A stretch of DNA of 64,000 nt from Neoarius graeffei (taxonomy: Eukaryota > Chordata > Actinopteri > Siluriformes > Ariidae): positions 12,810,551 through 12,874,550 of the forward strand of contig NC_083570.1 of assembly GCF_027579695.1 (NCBI RefSeq). The letters run 5' to 3'. This document shows, piece after piece, positions 34,090 through 45,030 of the stretch; the stretch's first letter is position 1, and the number at the start of each line of letters is the position of its first letter. Below the pieces are notes generated by a model. It searched no databases and was not told where the DNA came from. It saw nothing but the letters and a program-made list of their open reading frames with translations. Both the position numbers and the translations under genes were made by a program.

Positions 34090-36082
34090 GATTTAAAAAG
34101 AAAATGGTAGCGACATCCAACAGGAGGGAGTACAAAGATCTTGCTCCTTGGGTCCGGAGTGTCGCCAACCACATGTGGTGGAGCTGTTGCACCTGCAAAG
34201 GAAATCCAAAGGTAACAAGCATACAGACACACCTGTATTGACATTCCAGTTAGACACGGATGTAATGCACGGCAACCCTTTGCTGTTGCACATGGAAGGC
34301 TACTGTGTTGTACTTCAGATGGTTCAAAAATTGCCTCTGCTCTTATGTTGTCAGGAGCTGCTCAGGCGATGGATTTCTCTCCTACACCACATCACTGGGG
34401 TCCACCGCTGGGAAGACAATGGCATGGAATACAGATGTTTCCACAAAGAGTTGTCTGCACAGCAACAAAGAAGCAAGAGGTGGCTAAAAGTGAATTCCCC
34501 TTCCTACAAAGTCCTGAAGTCAATGATGAGGGACACTCGCTTCCTCAAAGACCTTCAACAGATGACACTGTTCAAACATACAGGTATGTGTATCTAAGAT
34601 TTTAATAAGGCAAAATAGTGACATGGCGAAAGTTATGGGTATGACTGTGATTAGGATCTTGAGTTCTCCACCACACAATAACAGTACTGAATGTATCATG
34701 TATATTATAGACCAGTACTAATGTACAGTATAATAGTCATGGCACAGTCATTGTAAATCACCCACAACCATGCATTATCTTTTTTCCACTGTAAATCCTG
34801 GTGGTAAGTTTGTGCCACTGATAAAACTCTGCAGACTTAGTTTCTGATAGACAAACTTGATTCAGGTGTTATTCTTTGGATGATTCATCAAAGGAAAGAC
34901 AAAGACTTCTGAGAAACACAGAAAATGTCCACATCATGAGACCAGGTTTGAAAAATTCCAGTTCTACCTACTAACGAGAACATAGACACAGGGTGAGGGC
35001 TATCTATTGTGCACAGGAGAACGGCCGTTAACGGCTGGGGGGGATTAAGAGATGGGCAGTTTACCCCCTATTGACAGGAGGTCACACCTATAGCAACAAT
35101 AGGTGCAAAGGTAGTCTCCTGGGGGGGCTGACGCTTGGGGCCAACAACTGAAATGCCGAAGTAAAGCAAAACCTAAAAGTGCAAATAGGAGACATTACTG
35201 ATATTCCTTCAACATATTGATATTCCTTCAACATACTGAAAATAAACCTGAAACATATTACCCAAACTCATTAGAGCCTTTCTTCTGTTTTGTTTTTTAT
35301 GTTTCAGGACAACTTGAGGTGTTTCACAATGCACTCTTGAAGTACTGCCCAAAGCGACTTCATTTTGAATACCCTGCAATGAAGGCACGCACTATGCTTG
35401 CAATCATGGACCACAATGAGAATCACTCAAGAGAACGGGAACAAGCAAGAACTGCAGGAGGTGGGTACACTGGTACCACAAGTACTACACTACTAAAATA
35501 GTGTAATAACTGCAATAACACATATCTGCCTTCAGGATCATGACCATCACATATGTTACAGATATGACTGACCGGTGTTATTTCAACCTTTTCAGGAAAA
35601 CATGCCTGGGAAATAGTCCCCAAAAATGGGTGACATCATAATTTTAGTAACGATAACGTACTATATTTTGACTTATATATATATATATATATTTTTTTTA
35701 ATTGCAGGTCTCTCAAGACCATAGTCCCAACAAATGTGTGATGGGATACATTTAGAAGTGACAACCTTCTGTATTTTGACCACCTATGTTCATATTGTTT
35801 TTTATTTCAGGCCTCCCAAGAACCAATGTTGTCCACAAAAAGCAAACGGGTCATTGGATTTCAAGACCAATATATGCGGAGACAACGCAGACATTCAGAG
35901 ATGATCTCATGGAACGAGTGCTTCAAAGAAGACTTGACCCCTCAGTCCGACCCAAGGACAAGTCATTTCATTTGCAAATACCTCAACTGCCTGCCAACAT
36001 TGCTCCAGTACTAAAGCCCAGCAAAGAGGAGGCCAAGAAATCACACACCTCGAGAATCCAAGGCCCATCAAAGAAGGACTAA
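34090..36082 (+). pseudogene. Kolobok-like transposase, 3' exons
   Basis: Exons 34090-34211 (REYKDLAPWVRSVANHMWW, CCTCKGN), 34355-34583 (RWISLLHHITGVHRWED, MTLFKHT), 35308-35460 (GQLEVFHNALLKYCPKRLHF, MAKARTML-type helix, DHNENHSRE) and 35811-36082 (RTNVVHKKQTGHWISRPIY to the stop). All have consensus splice sites. The TGxLExFHN motif is shared by Kolobok-type transposases I know from cnidarians and fish. These exons are open; the gene is disabled further upstream. Confidence 0.8.
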
Positions 36083-37005
36083 CTGGGTTTCAGCTGCCAA
36101 CAAACATTATTGAAAGACATCTGTAACTGACTTGCTGTTTTGTTTTGTGTGTGTGTGCCTGTGTGTTTTCTCCTCTCCTCTGCACTTGGTTTTCTCTCAG
36201 CGTTTTCAGAATGTCTGCTGCAAAACTGACATGGGGTATACAGTAATTGGTCGCTCCTCTTATTATTCCAGTATCAGTTGGGGTGAGGGTTTTTTCCACC
36301 ATACCGCTGCAATCTCTCCACCCATATGTTGTAAAAATTTTATTTATTATTGTTTTTGAATACTCCTGAACTCCATTTTTTACACCTGTAAATAAATTAC
36401 ACTCTTATCATAATATGAGTTGACTGAGGTTGTTTTCTCATATCACTTATGAGGTTTGCCTACCCAGGTCCAAAATGTACCTAAGTGTATAAAGCTCGTG
36501 TAAATTATTGTAAATGTTATGCAGGCAATCTGGTTATGGTCATAAATTTTGTTTTTGCTTAGTGTCAGACTTCATGTAGGTTTGAACATATCTTACAGAC
36601 CACATGTTCTCCAGGCAGGCATGTTTACTGAGGTAAATATTTGTTTGAAGATAAACTGAGCAGAAAGAGCCTGGATGTTGCATGTCAAAATTACTATGAT
36701 ATCCACCTGATGTAGGAAAGAAGAAAAGTAACAGTGTGGTACGCTCCAAGTTTATTTGCATATAATATTTACAGATACAGAAATGTTGTCATCCTACTTC
36801 TGTGATTACATGGCAATACACAGGCTCTGGCTAACTATCAAAGCCACATAAAAGTTGGTAGGTCTACAATATACAGACTGGCAAAGGCTGCAGTGCAAAT
36901 GTCCCACATACTGTATGTCTGAAGCATGTAATAACGAGAAGCGAACCTGCATCAGAAACGTCAGGGGCCCAGCACAGATACAGCCCAGTTACCACAGTCC
37001 AGTTT
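36083..37005. other. Convergent 3' flanks of the two Kolobok-like element genes
   Basis: AATAAATTACAC at about 36391 can serve as poly(A) signal for the plus-strand transposase. The stretch between the convergent stops has no further coding potential that I can support. Confidence 0.5.
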
Positions 37006-37235
37006 CTACATATCCATAGCTTCGTGCACTTCTTGGAATCCAAGATACACACTGGACTCAGAGGGATATCGCTGTCGTATAGCCCCGACGACACATGACG
37101 CCAATGGTTTGCGATGTCCTCTACCCAAGGTTTCACCGCGCAGTCCCCATTCCAACACGATTCGGTAGGACACCAACCTTTGTTGACTAAGAAAACAGGG
37201 AGATGATAAATACATGTAGGCCTACTGACATCACA

Positions 37236-37598
37236 TCACATTATCTCTAGCAGCTTTATCCTTCTACAGGGTCGCAGGCAAGCTGGAGCCTATCCCAACT
37301 GACTACGGGCGAAAGGCGGGGTACACCCTGGACAAGTCGCCAGGTCATCACAGGGCTGACACATAGACACAGACAACCATTCACACTCACACCTACGGTC
37401 AATTTAGAGTCACCAGTTAACCTAACCTGCATGTCTTTGGACTGTGGGGGAAACCGGAGCACCTGGAGGAAACCCATGCGGACACGGGGAGAACATGCAA
37501 ACTCCACACAGGAAGGCCCTCGCCGGCCCCGGGGCTCGAACCCAGGACCTTCTTGCTGTGAGGCGACAGCGCTAACCACTACACCACCGTGCCGCCCG
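37236..37598 (-). repeat. SINE-like repeat, copy 2
   Basis: Inverted copy of the repeat at 2141-2500, with the B-box-like GGGTTCGAGCCCC and the shared body. It lies in the intron of the P2X7-like gene. Confidence 0.8.
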
Positions 37599-37847
37599 GC
37601 CTACTGACAAACGGTGAAATTACAAACATGGTTCAAGGGTTTCAGAGAGCACTTACTCTGGGGATAGCTGGCCATCAGGACCACTCAGCGTGTGTTGTTT
37701 CCTCCAATTGACTTTGCCACATCTGAAGAAAAAGTTCACAACTGACGGGTGAATCATCGCTGCAAACGCATCTGTTGCCACAACACAATGCGTAGGGTCT
37801 TCTAGATGTACAGATGGTAGCACCTGGTCCCATTCAGCACAGCACAC

Positions 37848-38786
37848 AGTACGTTTACATGCACATCCAAATCGAGCTACTGTCGGTAATCGAGCAAAGG
37901 GTCCCAGCAGGGGTGCCAGAGAAATCCAATCCTACATGCAACTGTGAAATCGAGCTATTGTGTGAGGTGCATTGTGCACCCGAGCCACAGGTGGCGCTAC
38001 ATGCCCCATCGTGTTGGTACACTTCCGGTTGTCATCATGAAGAAGAGCTATCGTGTTGCCAGATACTGCTGGCGTTTTCCAGCCCAAAACATGTTCAAAT
38101 CCACCAAAATGCACTTAAAATCTGGCAACACTGGCAGTTCCGCGTTCAAGCTGTTAGGCTTGCTCTAACAGACTGTATGGCTACAAACTGTCCTGCGCAG
38201 ACCACTGTTTTGTAAGACAACTTATTTTGCACAATTGTATATTTTTCTAAAGTCCATTTTTTGCTTACAAAAAATATTTTTTTTGCTTACAATTTAACTT
38301 GTGTCTTAATAAACACACAGAAAGTTCAATTGTTTTGTTTTTATTGACATTCTTCAGATGTTGAACATACACACACATATATACACACAAATACAATGAC
38401 TTGTTTATGTACACAATTCACAGCTATGCAACAGCTGTACAGATGTATTTGGTGATACAGTAAGTGAGCTAAATTTTAACAGTGCAAACAATGCCACAAA
38501 AAGAAAAGATTCATGCCGACCGAGGCTGTTGTGTTTCCCGCTTGTGGTCTCGTCACTCGTCACTTCCGGAAGGGGCAGTAAGTAGCTCGACTACTAGCTC
38601 GATAGGGTATACATGCACTAAGTAGCTCGGCAGAAATCGCATAATCTAGGTCGTGTAGCTCGATTCCGAGAAATCAAGTTCGGTTCAATTTCAGCCGAAT
38701 TAAGGTGTATACATGGCATTTTGAACTTCGATTTCAGTCGAGCAACGGCAGAAATTCGATTCTCTCTATGTGCATGTAAACGCACT
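37848..38786. mobile_element. MITE with TACGTTTACATGCACAT terminal repeats, copy 2
   Basis: Shares its ends and interior (aatcgagct, catcgtgttggtacacttc, gctcgattccgagaaatcaa) with 13564-14569 but lacks the solo LTR. It inserted in the coding exon of the P2X7-like gene. Confidence 0.85.
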
Positions 38787-38800
38787 GACAAACTCTCTAT

Positions 38801-39324
38801 TGCCCCTTTTCCACCAAAGCAGTTCCAGGGCTGGTTCGGGGCCAGTGCTTAGTTTGGAACCGGGTTTTCTGTTTCCACTGACAAAGAACTGGCTCTGGGG
38901 CCAGAAAAAACGGTTCCAGGCTAGCACCAACTCTTTGCTGGGCCAGAGGAAAGAACCGCTTACGTCAGCAGGGGGGGCGGAGTTGTTAAGACCAACAACA
39001 ATAACAAGACCGCGAAAGATCGCCATTTTTAAGCGACGAGAAGCAGCAGCTGTACAAACGCGAAGTCATCCATTATTATTATTGTTGTTGTTGCTGCTGC
39101 TTCTTCTTCCGTGTTGTTTTTGCTTCGATATTCGCACCAAGGTTTATGCAAACGTAGCGACATAACTGACGTATACAACGACGTAATGACGTGGCTTCCC
39201 TTAGCACCGCGAGCTATGGAAAAGCAAACTGGTTCTCAGCTGGCTCGCAAGTTGAACGAGTTGTGAACCAGCACCAGCACTGGCCCCGAACCAGCCCTGG
39301 AACTGATTTGGTGGAAAAGGGGTA
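38801..39324. mobile_element. MITE with TGCCCCTTTTCCACCA terminal repeats
   Basis: Left end TGCCCCTTTTCCACCA; right end inverted TACCCCTTTTCCACCA. The similarity extends about 48 bp (AGTTCCAGGGCTGG, TTCGGGGCCAGTGC). Flanking TAT on both sides suggests a 3-bp target duplication, as for PIF/Harbinger elements. Confidence 0.8.
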
Positions 39325-39671
39325 TATTTCAGTCGGCATCTGTTCACAACAGTCACACTTGCACCACCAACTGCTGTTTGCCCGTGTCCTCATGATGGCG
39401 CCAGCCTGTTCATCTTCATATGTTTCTTCCCTCACATGGTCCATTCGGGCTAGCTCCACCTCGGTATATTCCGGTTCAAATAGATATGGCTCCGGATCCG
39501 CCACGAGCCAATCTTCAGCATCTATGTCCTCCATTTGAAAATGTTCCATTGTAGCACACGTAAAGTCTTTTCTGTTATAATTTTCTGCAAGCTCTCACCA
39601 CAACCTGATGCTTCCTGACTAGACTGTGTTCCAAGGAGTGCAGGCTACTTGTCTTGGTGGTCACGTTGGTT

Positions 39672-40075
39672 GTATTGACGGAAGTTAGGGGGGGCGGGGG
39701 AGAGAAAAAAAAACAGGAGTGAAGGTATCAATGCGCTGTCGAAGCGCGCAGAAGGTGTTAGTACGCCTGTCATTATAGTGCGGACTTTCCATAGCATAGA
39801 AAATCGCCACGTTTCAATTTGTGTAACTGAACTTTGTTTCATGTCACTGGTCATATAAACCTATGTAAACAGGAAAAATGTGGAAGAGTTTGGTCGCATC
39901 TAACTACAGCCCCAAAAAATACCATTGGCCATGCTGAGCCTAGCTACATTGCTAACAGGAGTAACAGCGCGTCTGACTGACTGGGAGGTCGCACAAAGCT
40001 CAGAGAGGTACGGATCAGCTCGTCTCAATTCAGAGAAGAACATATTTCATTATGGAAGTACGGTGGACTGTTCCT
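39672..40075 (-). repeat. Right terminal inverted repeat of the Kolobok-like element
   Basis: About 404 bp, inverse of 17876-18277. The P2X7-like start codon lies about 120 bp inside it. Confidence 0.9.
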
Positions 40076-40172
40076 TTAAGTCATTTATTGGGGTGTCTTA
40101 TACATGGTATTCGCAAAAGAAGAACCTATGATAATACATTAGACATTTACAAATAAATTGAAAAACACTTAC

Positions 40173-41031
40173 ATTGTGGTGGTAGGGGCATTGGGTCCTG
40201 CCGACCTGAAAAGAGCACACAAACATCAGATCAGTCACATAATATGCACCGGTTATTCATCATGAATGTTAGCTCCAAGCTATGAATGATGACTTGGGAA
40301 CTGTTAACTTACACACAGGGCTTCCAGGCACAGTCAGAGTCTTGGGTTGCTTCTTGGTTGCTGCTACCACTGGAGCAGAATCATCTGGAAGGAAAGACCA
40401 TACAATGTGCAATGTAAATTTCTTGTAAATGACTTGAAAATGAACACTGAATTGAGTAACTAATGTCATTAGTGAAGAGAGCTTACCATCATCAGAGGAT
40501 TCGGAGACAAACCTCCTTGGGCGCTTACGCTGCCTTATTGCAAAAGTGTTCACATCATCCTCTGTCTCAACACTTGAGGACTCCATCAATTGCAAACACT
40601 TCTGTTCAGCTTTGGCGTATAAATCTATGGAAAATTACTTTTAGTCAGTAGCACAAAAAAAAAAAAACCAGTGCTGCCATAGAGAGAACAATTCAGTATA
40701 TTCTATGTAGTGCATTGCAGCGATAGCTCACCTGTTTCATACCAGGTTTTCTTAACGGGATGTTTGGCCCAAGTTGTATTTGGTGCTCAGCACTTCACAA
40801 CATGTGATCGCACATTGTGTGTCGTCCAGTAGCAGACCATGCCATGCTAAAAATATATATAATAAAAAAATAATATATAATGCTATCAAAAGTATATAGG
40901 CATATATGTAAGCATACATATTTGCTATGTATCGACAAAAAAAAGACTCGTACCTCAGAAGTGTGTTCAAGCCATGAAGATGGCACAACCTCAATAACAT
41001 TGTCTGTGAACTCAACAACAGTGAAGCTCAT
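40173..41031 (-). pseudogene. DUF4806-type accessory gene of the outer element, 5' exons
   Basis: Minus-strand exons 40954-41031 (ATG, MSFTVVEFTDNVIEVVPSSW), 40732-40846 (VCYWTTHNVRSHVVKC, in-frame TGA, APNTTWAKHPV), 40487-40624 (KAEQKCLQLMESSSVETEDD, KRPRRF), 40313-40384 and 40173-40205. The opening VEF...VVPxxW...CYW...W pattern followed by an E/D-rich stretch and KRxPRR is the usual N-terminal half of DUF4806 proteins; the copy at 58425 shows the same. The TGA stands where a tryptophan would fit. Downstream exons are at 16560-17847. Confidence 0.7.
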
Positions 41032-41112
41032 CTGTGAAAACAAAGGCATCATTAGCAAGGAAAATGGAGCAAAAGGTATTAGTTCCCTTGGCTGGCCTAT
41101 GAAAACTCCTGT

Positions 41113-41426
41113 AGGTGTGAAACAGTCTATTTGGTTTTAAGAAAACATTACAAGTAAAAATTGCATTAAGATGGACATATTTTCCCAATCCATCCTTTTT
41201 ACATGGCTAAAACACAGAATCTCCCATTCGCAAAACACATTTTGTATCATATTTTGCAAGTGTACACAGCTGTGTACACTTGCAAAATATGATACAAAAT
41301 GTGTTTTGCGAATGGGAGATTCTGTGTTTTAGCCATGTAAAAAGGATGGATTGGGAAAATATGTCCATCTTAATGCAATTTTTACTTGTAACGTTTTCTT
41401 AAAACCAAATAGACTGTTTCACACCT
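41113..41426. repeat. 314-bp near-perfect palindrome
   Basis: Two 157-bp arms meet with no spacer at ACACAGCTGTGT (centre between 41269 and 41270). I see one mismatch, at ACATTAC versus the inverse of GTAACGT. It lies between the transposase and the accessory gene of the outer element and is non-coding. Confidence 0.95.
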
Positions 41427-41537
41427 CCAAAATTCCTCCAAAAAAATCCAAAAAAAAAATCATTGTGATGGTTAAATTGCGTGTGTGGATGTCTCCTAAA
41501 AATCATGCAGGACTGTCATGAAAACATTAGTCTGTTT

Positions 41538-43461
41538 CTATGGCTCCTCAATCATCAAGGCCTGTTTTGTGAGTTCACATTCTGGCACCAGCTTCATGAC
41601 ACACTCACTCCATTTCACTCTGAAGCACCCAATGATTCTTGAATCACAAGGATCTGTGAACAGAGGATCCACCCTCTGAAAGACCTTGCACAAAATCATG
41701 TCATTCCTTTCTTCAATGGCTTCACAACATTTGGCACCTGCCAAAATGTACGCATTGTTTGGTCTTCGGGTTTTCTTTTTCGGTGCTGGAGCTGTGGGAG
41801 TCTGATCCTGGTCCATCTCCGAGAGCCTTTTAGCCACTTGAATTAGTGGTCTATTCCCTTATCGGACCAGACGTTTCAGCTTGCCCAAGTAGTTTTCAAA
41901 CCGGAAGGCGCTGCATGCATCAAGGCATCCAAAGGTCTCTGCTTCATCTGTTAAATGGAGCATGCTGTGCACATTATACACCATGAAGTGTCTGCCATAC
42001 AGCTCTGCAGTCTGTGACACAAAATACACCATCAGGTTTCTGCTGTAGTCTGCATACTTGCCGGCTAGGTTGGGAGAAACCAAAATGTTCAGTACCACAC
42101 TGAAAGCCATGAAATGCCTGTACAGTGGCCTGGACAGAATGCCCTTGAGCACTACTTTTCCTGTATACAGGGCAAACTGGTGCAGCTCTGTAGCTTTCCA
42201 GCGGTCGACTTCTTCCAAGCTCCTGGGCTTTCTGGTAAAGCAACTTGGTATATATTCTCTCAAACCACACAGTCTTCTGCTGACCTCTTGGAGCTGTGTA
42301 GTCGACAGTCTCACCTTCCTGCTTCCCCTCGCCCATTCCACCAACAGTTTCCTCATGACACCTAAACAAGCTTGGTGCATGTAATCAATGGGAAACATTT
42401 TGATCATATCAATGGGAAGTTGCAGGAATGGGGACACTGTATAGCCCTCAGTTTCCTTGACAGCCATCTCTCTTCTGAACAGGTCATTGGTTCGCAGGGT
42501 GCTTTGGACATCAGGGTATGTTACACGGCCGTCTTCCCATGTCCCTTTCTGTACACATTTGTCACATCCATAGTATCCTGTGCACAGTTTTGTTGCTTTG
42601 ACCATTGCCTTGGCAGGCGCATCACATACAATACAGCGCATGACAACCATCTTCCCTTGAATTCCGTTTTCAAGCAGATCCTTCATTTCTGCAACCACAT
42701 CGTTGAGAAACTCCAAATCATTAGGTTTAGCAGGACCAGATGTTAAGGTGACAGGGAAAACATGAGTTGGACTCAGATGGATGGCACACAAGACAGGCCA
42801 CAGAGTGGTCTTGCTGTTTTTGAACAGTGGAACACCATCAATGTTCAGAGACAACTCCAGGGTGGTTATTTTTTTCAGAACCTCTTGTGGGTAGTGGTTT
42901 AGTTGTGCTTCAATAGCTCTCCTTAAACCAAAGTGAACATACTCCATTCCTGATACCGGAGTTGACCTGATGTCTCTTGGGGTTGAGAGAAGGGTTCTTG
43001 CTGTTGAAGGCAACTCTGTGTGTCCATTGGCTTTTAATCCTACAAGAAGGTCGTCAAGTGCAGAGTGTGTAATCTGGTGTTTTAAGGCCAGTGTTGTAAA
43101 AAGTCCTTTAGTGAGCTTTGTGGGTCGTTTTCCTCAATGTAAGAGAGTCACTGGTGTCACTGCTATCCTCCACATTCATGGGTGTGCTCCACAGCGCATC
43201 TGATGCAAACGCAGTACCAACACTACTGCTTGTTGGTACTGCCATGCACTCTGGCTCTTCTTCATTCTCCTCTGCCAGTAGTACAGATTGTTCTTGCAGT
43301 TGCTGCTGATGTTGATGAAGCCTGGCCGCTTCTTGCATAGCCTGCTCTGCCTGTGCAGCGTCTAGTGCATCCTTCTCCTCTTGCATTTCTGCTCTCAAAG
43401 CCTTTCGCACCGCTTCCACCTCTCGCCACACCCTCTTCCATCTCTTTTGGCCCTTTTTCAC
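41538..43461 (-). pseudogene. CACTA/EnSpm (Tnp2)-like transposase of the outer element
   Basis: Minus strand. An N-terminal coiled-coil exon (about 43108-43461, KRWKRVWREVEAVRKALRAE) is followed by the main frame: TARTLLSTPRDI, LSLNIDGVPLFKNS, VCDAPAKAMVKATK, GYYGCDKCVQKGTW, FPIDYMHQACLGVMRKLLVE, RKPRSLEEVDRWKATELHQF, VYNVHSMLHLTDEA and FRFENYLGKLKRLV. A single TAA at 41859-41861 interrupts; the frame then continues through VAKRLSEMDQ to CDSRIIGCFRV and a stop at 41538. A frame change near 43100 separates the N-terminal part. This pattern belongs to a fish transposase family resembling plant Tnp2. The second copy is at 56791. Confidence 0.75.
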
Positions 43462-44123
43462 TACCCTTTTTTAGCTCACTTCAGCTCGCTTCAGCTCACT
43501 TCAGCCCGACATGGCTCGCATTTCGACTATCCAAAAACAGCACGACTCAGCTCGCTTCAGCCCTGCTTAGCCCCCAAAACTCGCACCGTTTTGGAGTGGG
43601 GCTGAAGCGAGCCAAACCGAGCTGAGTGAGGCGTGAGCAGACACTCCCCTGCGTGCTGATTGGTGAGGAGGAGTGTCCTCACACGCCCCGCGAGCACGCT
43701 GGGATCTGTAAACACCGTAAACCCAGAAGAAGGAGAATTACGAATTACGAGAATTATGAAGCCTTATGCGCCTCGCCTCATCTATACGCTCTTGCCAGTA
43801 TCTGTTGGCGTTGTCGGTGACAACAAGCCACAGCACCAAGACCAGCAACACTAACGACTCCATGTCCTCCATGTTTATTGTTTACTCTCCGGGTTGTGAG
43901 ACTACCGCTTAAAAGCTCACTGATGTCACTGTTTGCGCCGCCTAACGACATCACCTGACGTCCACCCACTTTCGCTAACTCCACCCAATGTGTCCACCCA
44001 CTTCCAGCCAGCACAGTTCAGCGTGGTTGTAGTCGAAATGCAACTCCAACAGCCCCACTCAGCTCGACTCAGCCCGACTCAGCACGGCACGGCTCAGCCG
44101 CGTTGGTAGTGGAAAAGCGGCAT
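43449..44123. mobile_element. Probable MITE with CCACTACC terminal motif
   Basis: The left end GGCCCTTTTTCACTACCC and the right end, inverted, TGCCGCTTTTCCACTACC are similar, and both are followed by repeated GCTCACTTCAGCTC / CTGAGTCGGGCTGAG motifs. It inserted at the 5' part of the transposase gene. Exact ends are approximate. Confidence 0.5.
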
Positions 44124-44580
44124 ATGTGTAGGCTTGTCTGGCCAATTGCTTTTCACTCATTGTGGGGAAATACAATGTGACTGCAATGACAAAACTAAAT
44201 GGCTAACACATTAACAGCACATTGGTACAGTACACAGTAATGCCACAAGTCAATTGATGATACTAAAAACACGTTCATCATTCAATGAATGACTTAACTT
44301 TATCAAAATCCAAAAACATTGCAGAGTGAAGCGTTGCTAAAAAAAAAAAAAAGATACAACTGTTACAACGCTTTCCATGGACATTGCAACATGGGACTCA
44401 AAATTACATTAAAAGATATGTGCATAAGCCCATATCTTGCCATTCTGAAGCAGGCTGAGACTTACCCCAAATTTGCCAAATAACTGAGACAGCAGCAAAC
44501 ATAAAATCAGTGAGGACCACTCTATTACATTGCAAAGAACTCAGAAAGGAGCTTCATGTTCAAAATACTGCACATATCCT
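44124..44580. other. Unassigned sequence, 5' region of the outer element
   Basis: AT-rich, non-coding, with a poly(A) run at 44340-44352. Nothing else was recognised. Confidence 0.4.
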
Positions 44581-44584
44581 TTAA

Positions 44585-45026
44585 AGGAGAATTCCAGCTG
44601 TTTTGCAAATAAAATTTTGAACTTTTGATTCCCCTGAAGTCAGCGCTGAGCACCAGTGAAGCATTTGATGCGCTCAGCGCTGACTTCTGGGGAATCCGGA
44701 AGGCAACAAAGGTATGTGCTGGCTCGAAAAGTTCAAAATTTATACACCTATGTGCTAGCTAATGCAGTAAATGTGCAATGTTTTCAAACATCAGGGTCCA
44801 CACACCACGGGCAATCCCATGAAAACCATTTTGAAACAAGTTATGTGAATATACGAACGTTGAAAGGCTGCCCCGTAGCCACCGTTTCAATTGAAATCCG
44901 CGTAGCAGCTATATGCTTAACTTTTTTTTTTAGACTGGATGGATTTTTCTCGCGGTTTGTGCTACTGCCAACTTTCCTTGACCACAAACGTTTGAGACAT
45001 ATTTGCAAAACAGATGGAATTCTCCT
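44585..45026. mobile_element. TTAA-flanked MITE (Kolobok-type)
   Basis: The ends AGGAGAATTCCAGCTG and, inverted, AGGAGAATTCCATCTG continue into GTTTTGCAAAT; TTAA lies on both sides (44581-44584, 45027-45030). 442 bp. The first four bases AGGA are shared with both larger TTAA elements in the window. Confidence 0.85.
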
Positions 45027-45030
45027 TTAA

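Larger units (their letters stand above)
37006..39549 (-). pseudogene. P2X7 C-terminal (ballast) domain-like gene of the Kolobok-like element, interrupted by MITEs
   Basis: Minus strand. First exon from ATG 39549: acidic MEHFQMEDIDAEDW, PYLFEPEYTE, then WWCKCDCCEQMPTE; it is cut by a MITE at 39324. After two MITEs it resumes at 37847 with VCCAEWDQV, CVVATDAFAAMIHPSVVNFF and a GT donor at 37656. Exon 37006-37186 gives LVSYRIVLEWGLRGETLG, HRKPLASCVVGAIRQRYP and YLGFQE, then stop. The order C-x-C-x2-C, CC-x-E, CITT-like helix, SYR and LPSCCxxxIRxxFP-like ending matches the cytosolic zinc/GDP-binding tail of P2X7 receptors and its stand-alone relatives. About 200 aa without insertions. A SINE lies in the intron. 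No channel or membrane segment is present. Confidence 0.75.
17876..40075 (+). mobile_element. Kolobok-like DNA transposon with two convergent genes, plus nested insertions
   Basis: The ends AGGAACAGTCCACCG and its inverse are each flanked by TTAA (17872-17875, 40076-40079). Terminal inverted repeats are about 400 bp. Inside the left TIR starts a THAP-domain transposase gene on the plus strand, and inside the right TIR starts a P2X7-ballast-like gene on the minus strand; they converge near 36.1-37.0 kb. TTAA duplication, THAP domain and transposase pattern fit the Kolobok superfamily. Insertions are a hAT (holding a provirus), a Tc1, a SINE and two MITEs. It lies in an intron of the outer element's DUF4806-type gene. 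The transposase is broken, so this copy is not autonomous now. Confidence 0.85.

Noticed and set aside
37006-39549. A host P2X7 receptor gene
   Set aside because: There are no channel or membrane segments, and the whole gene lies between the transposon TIRs.
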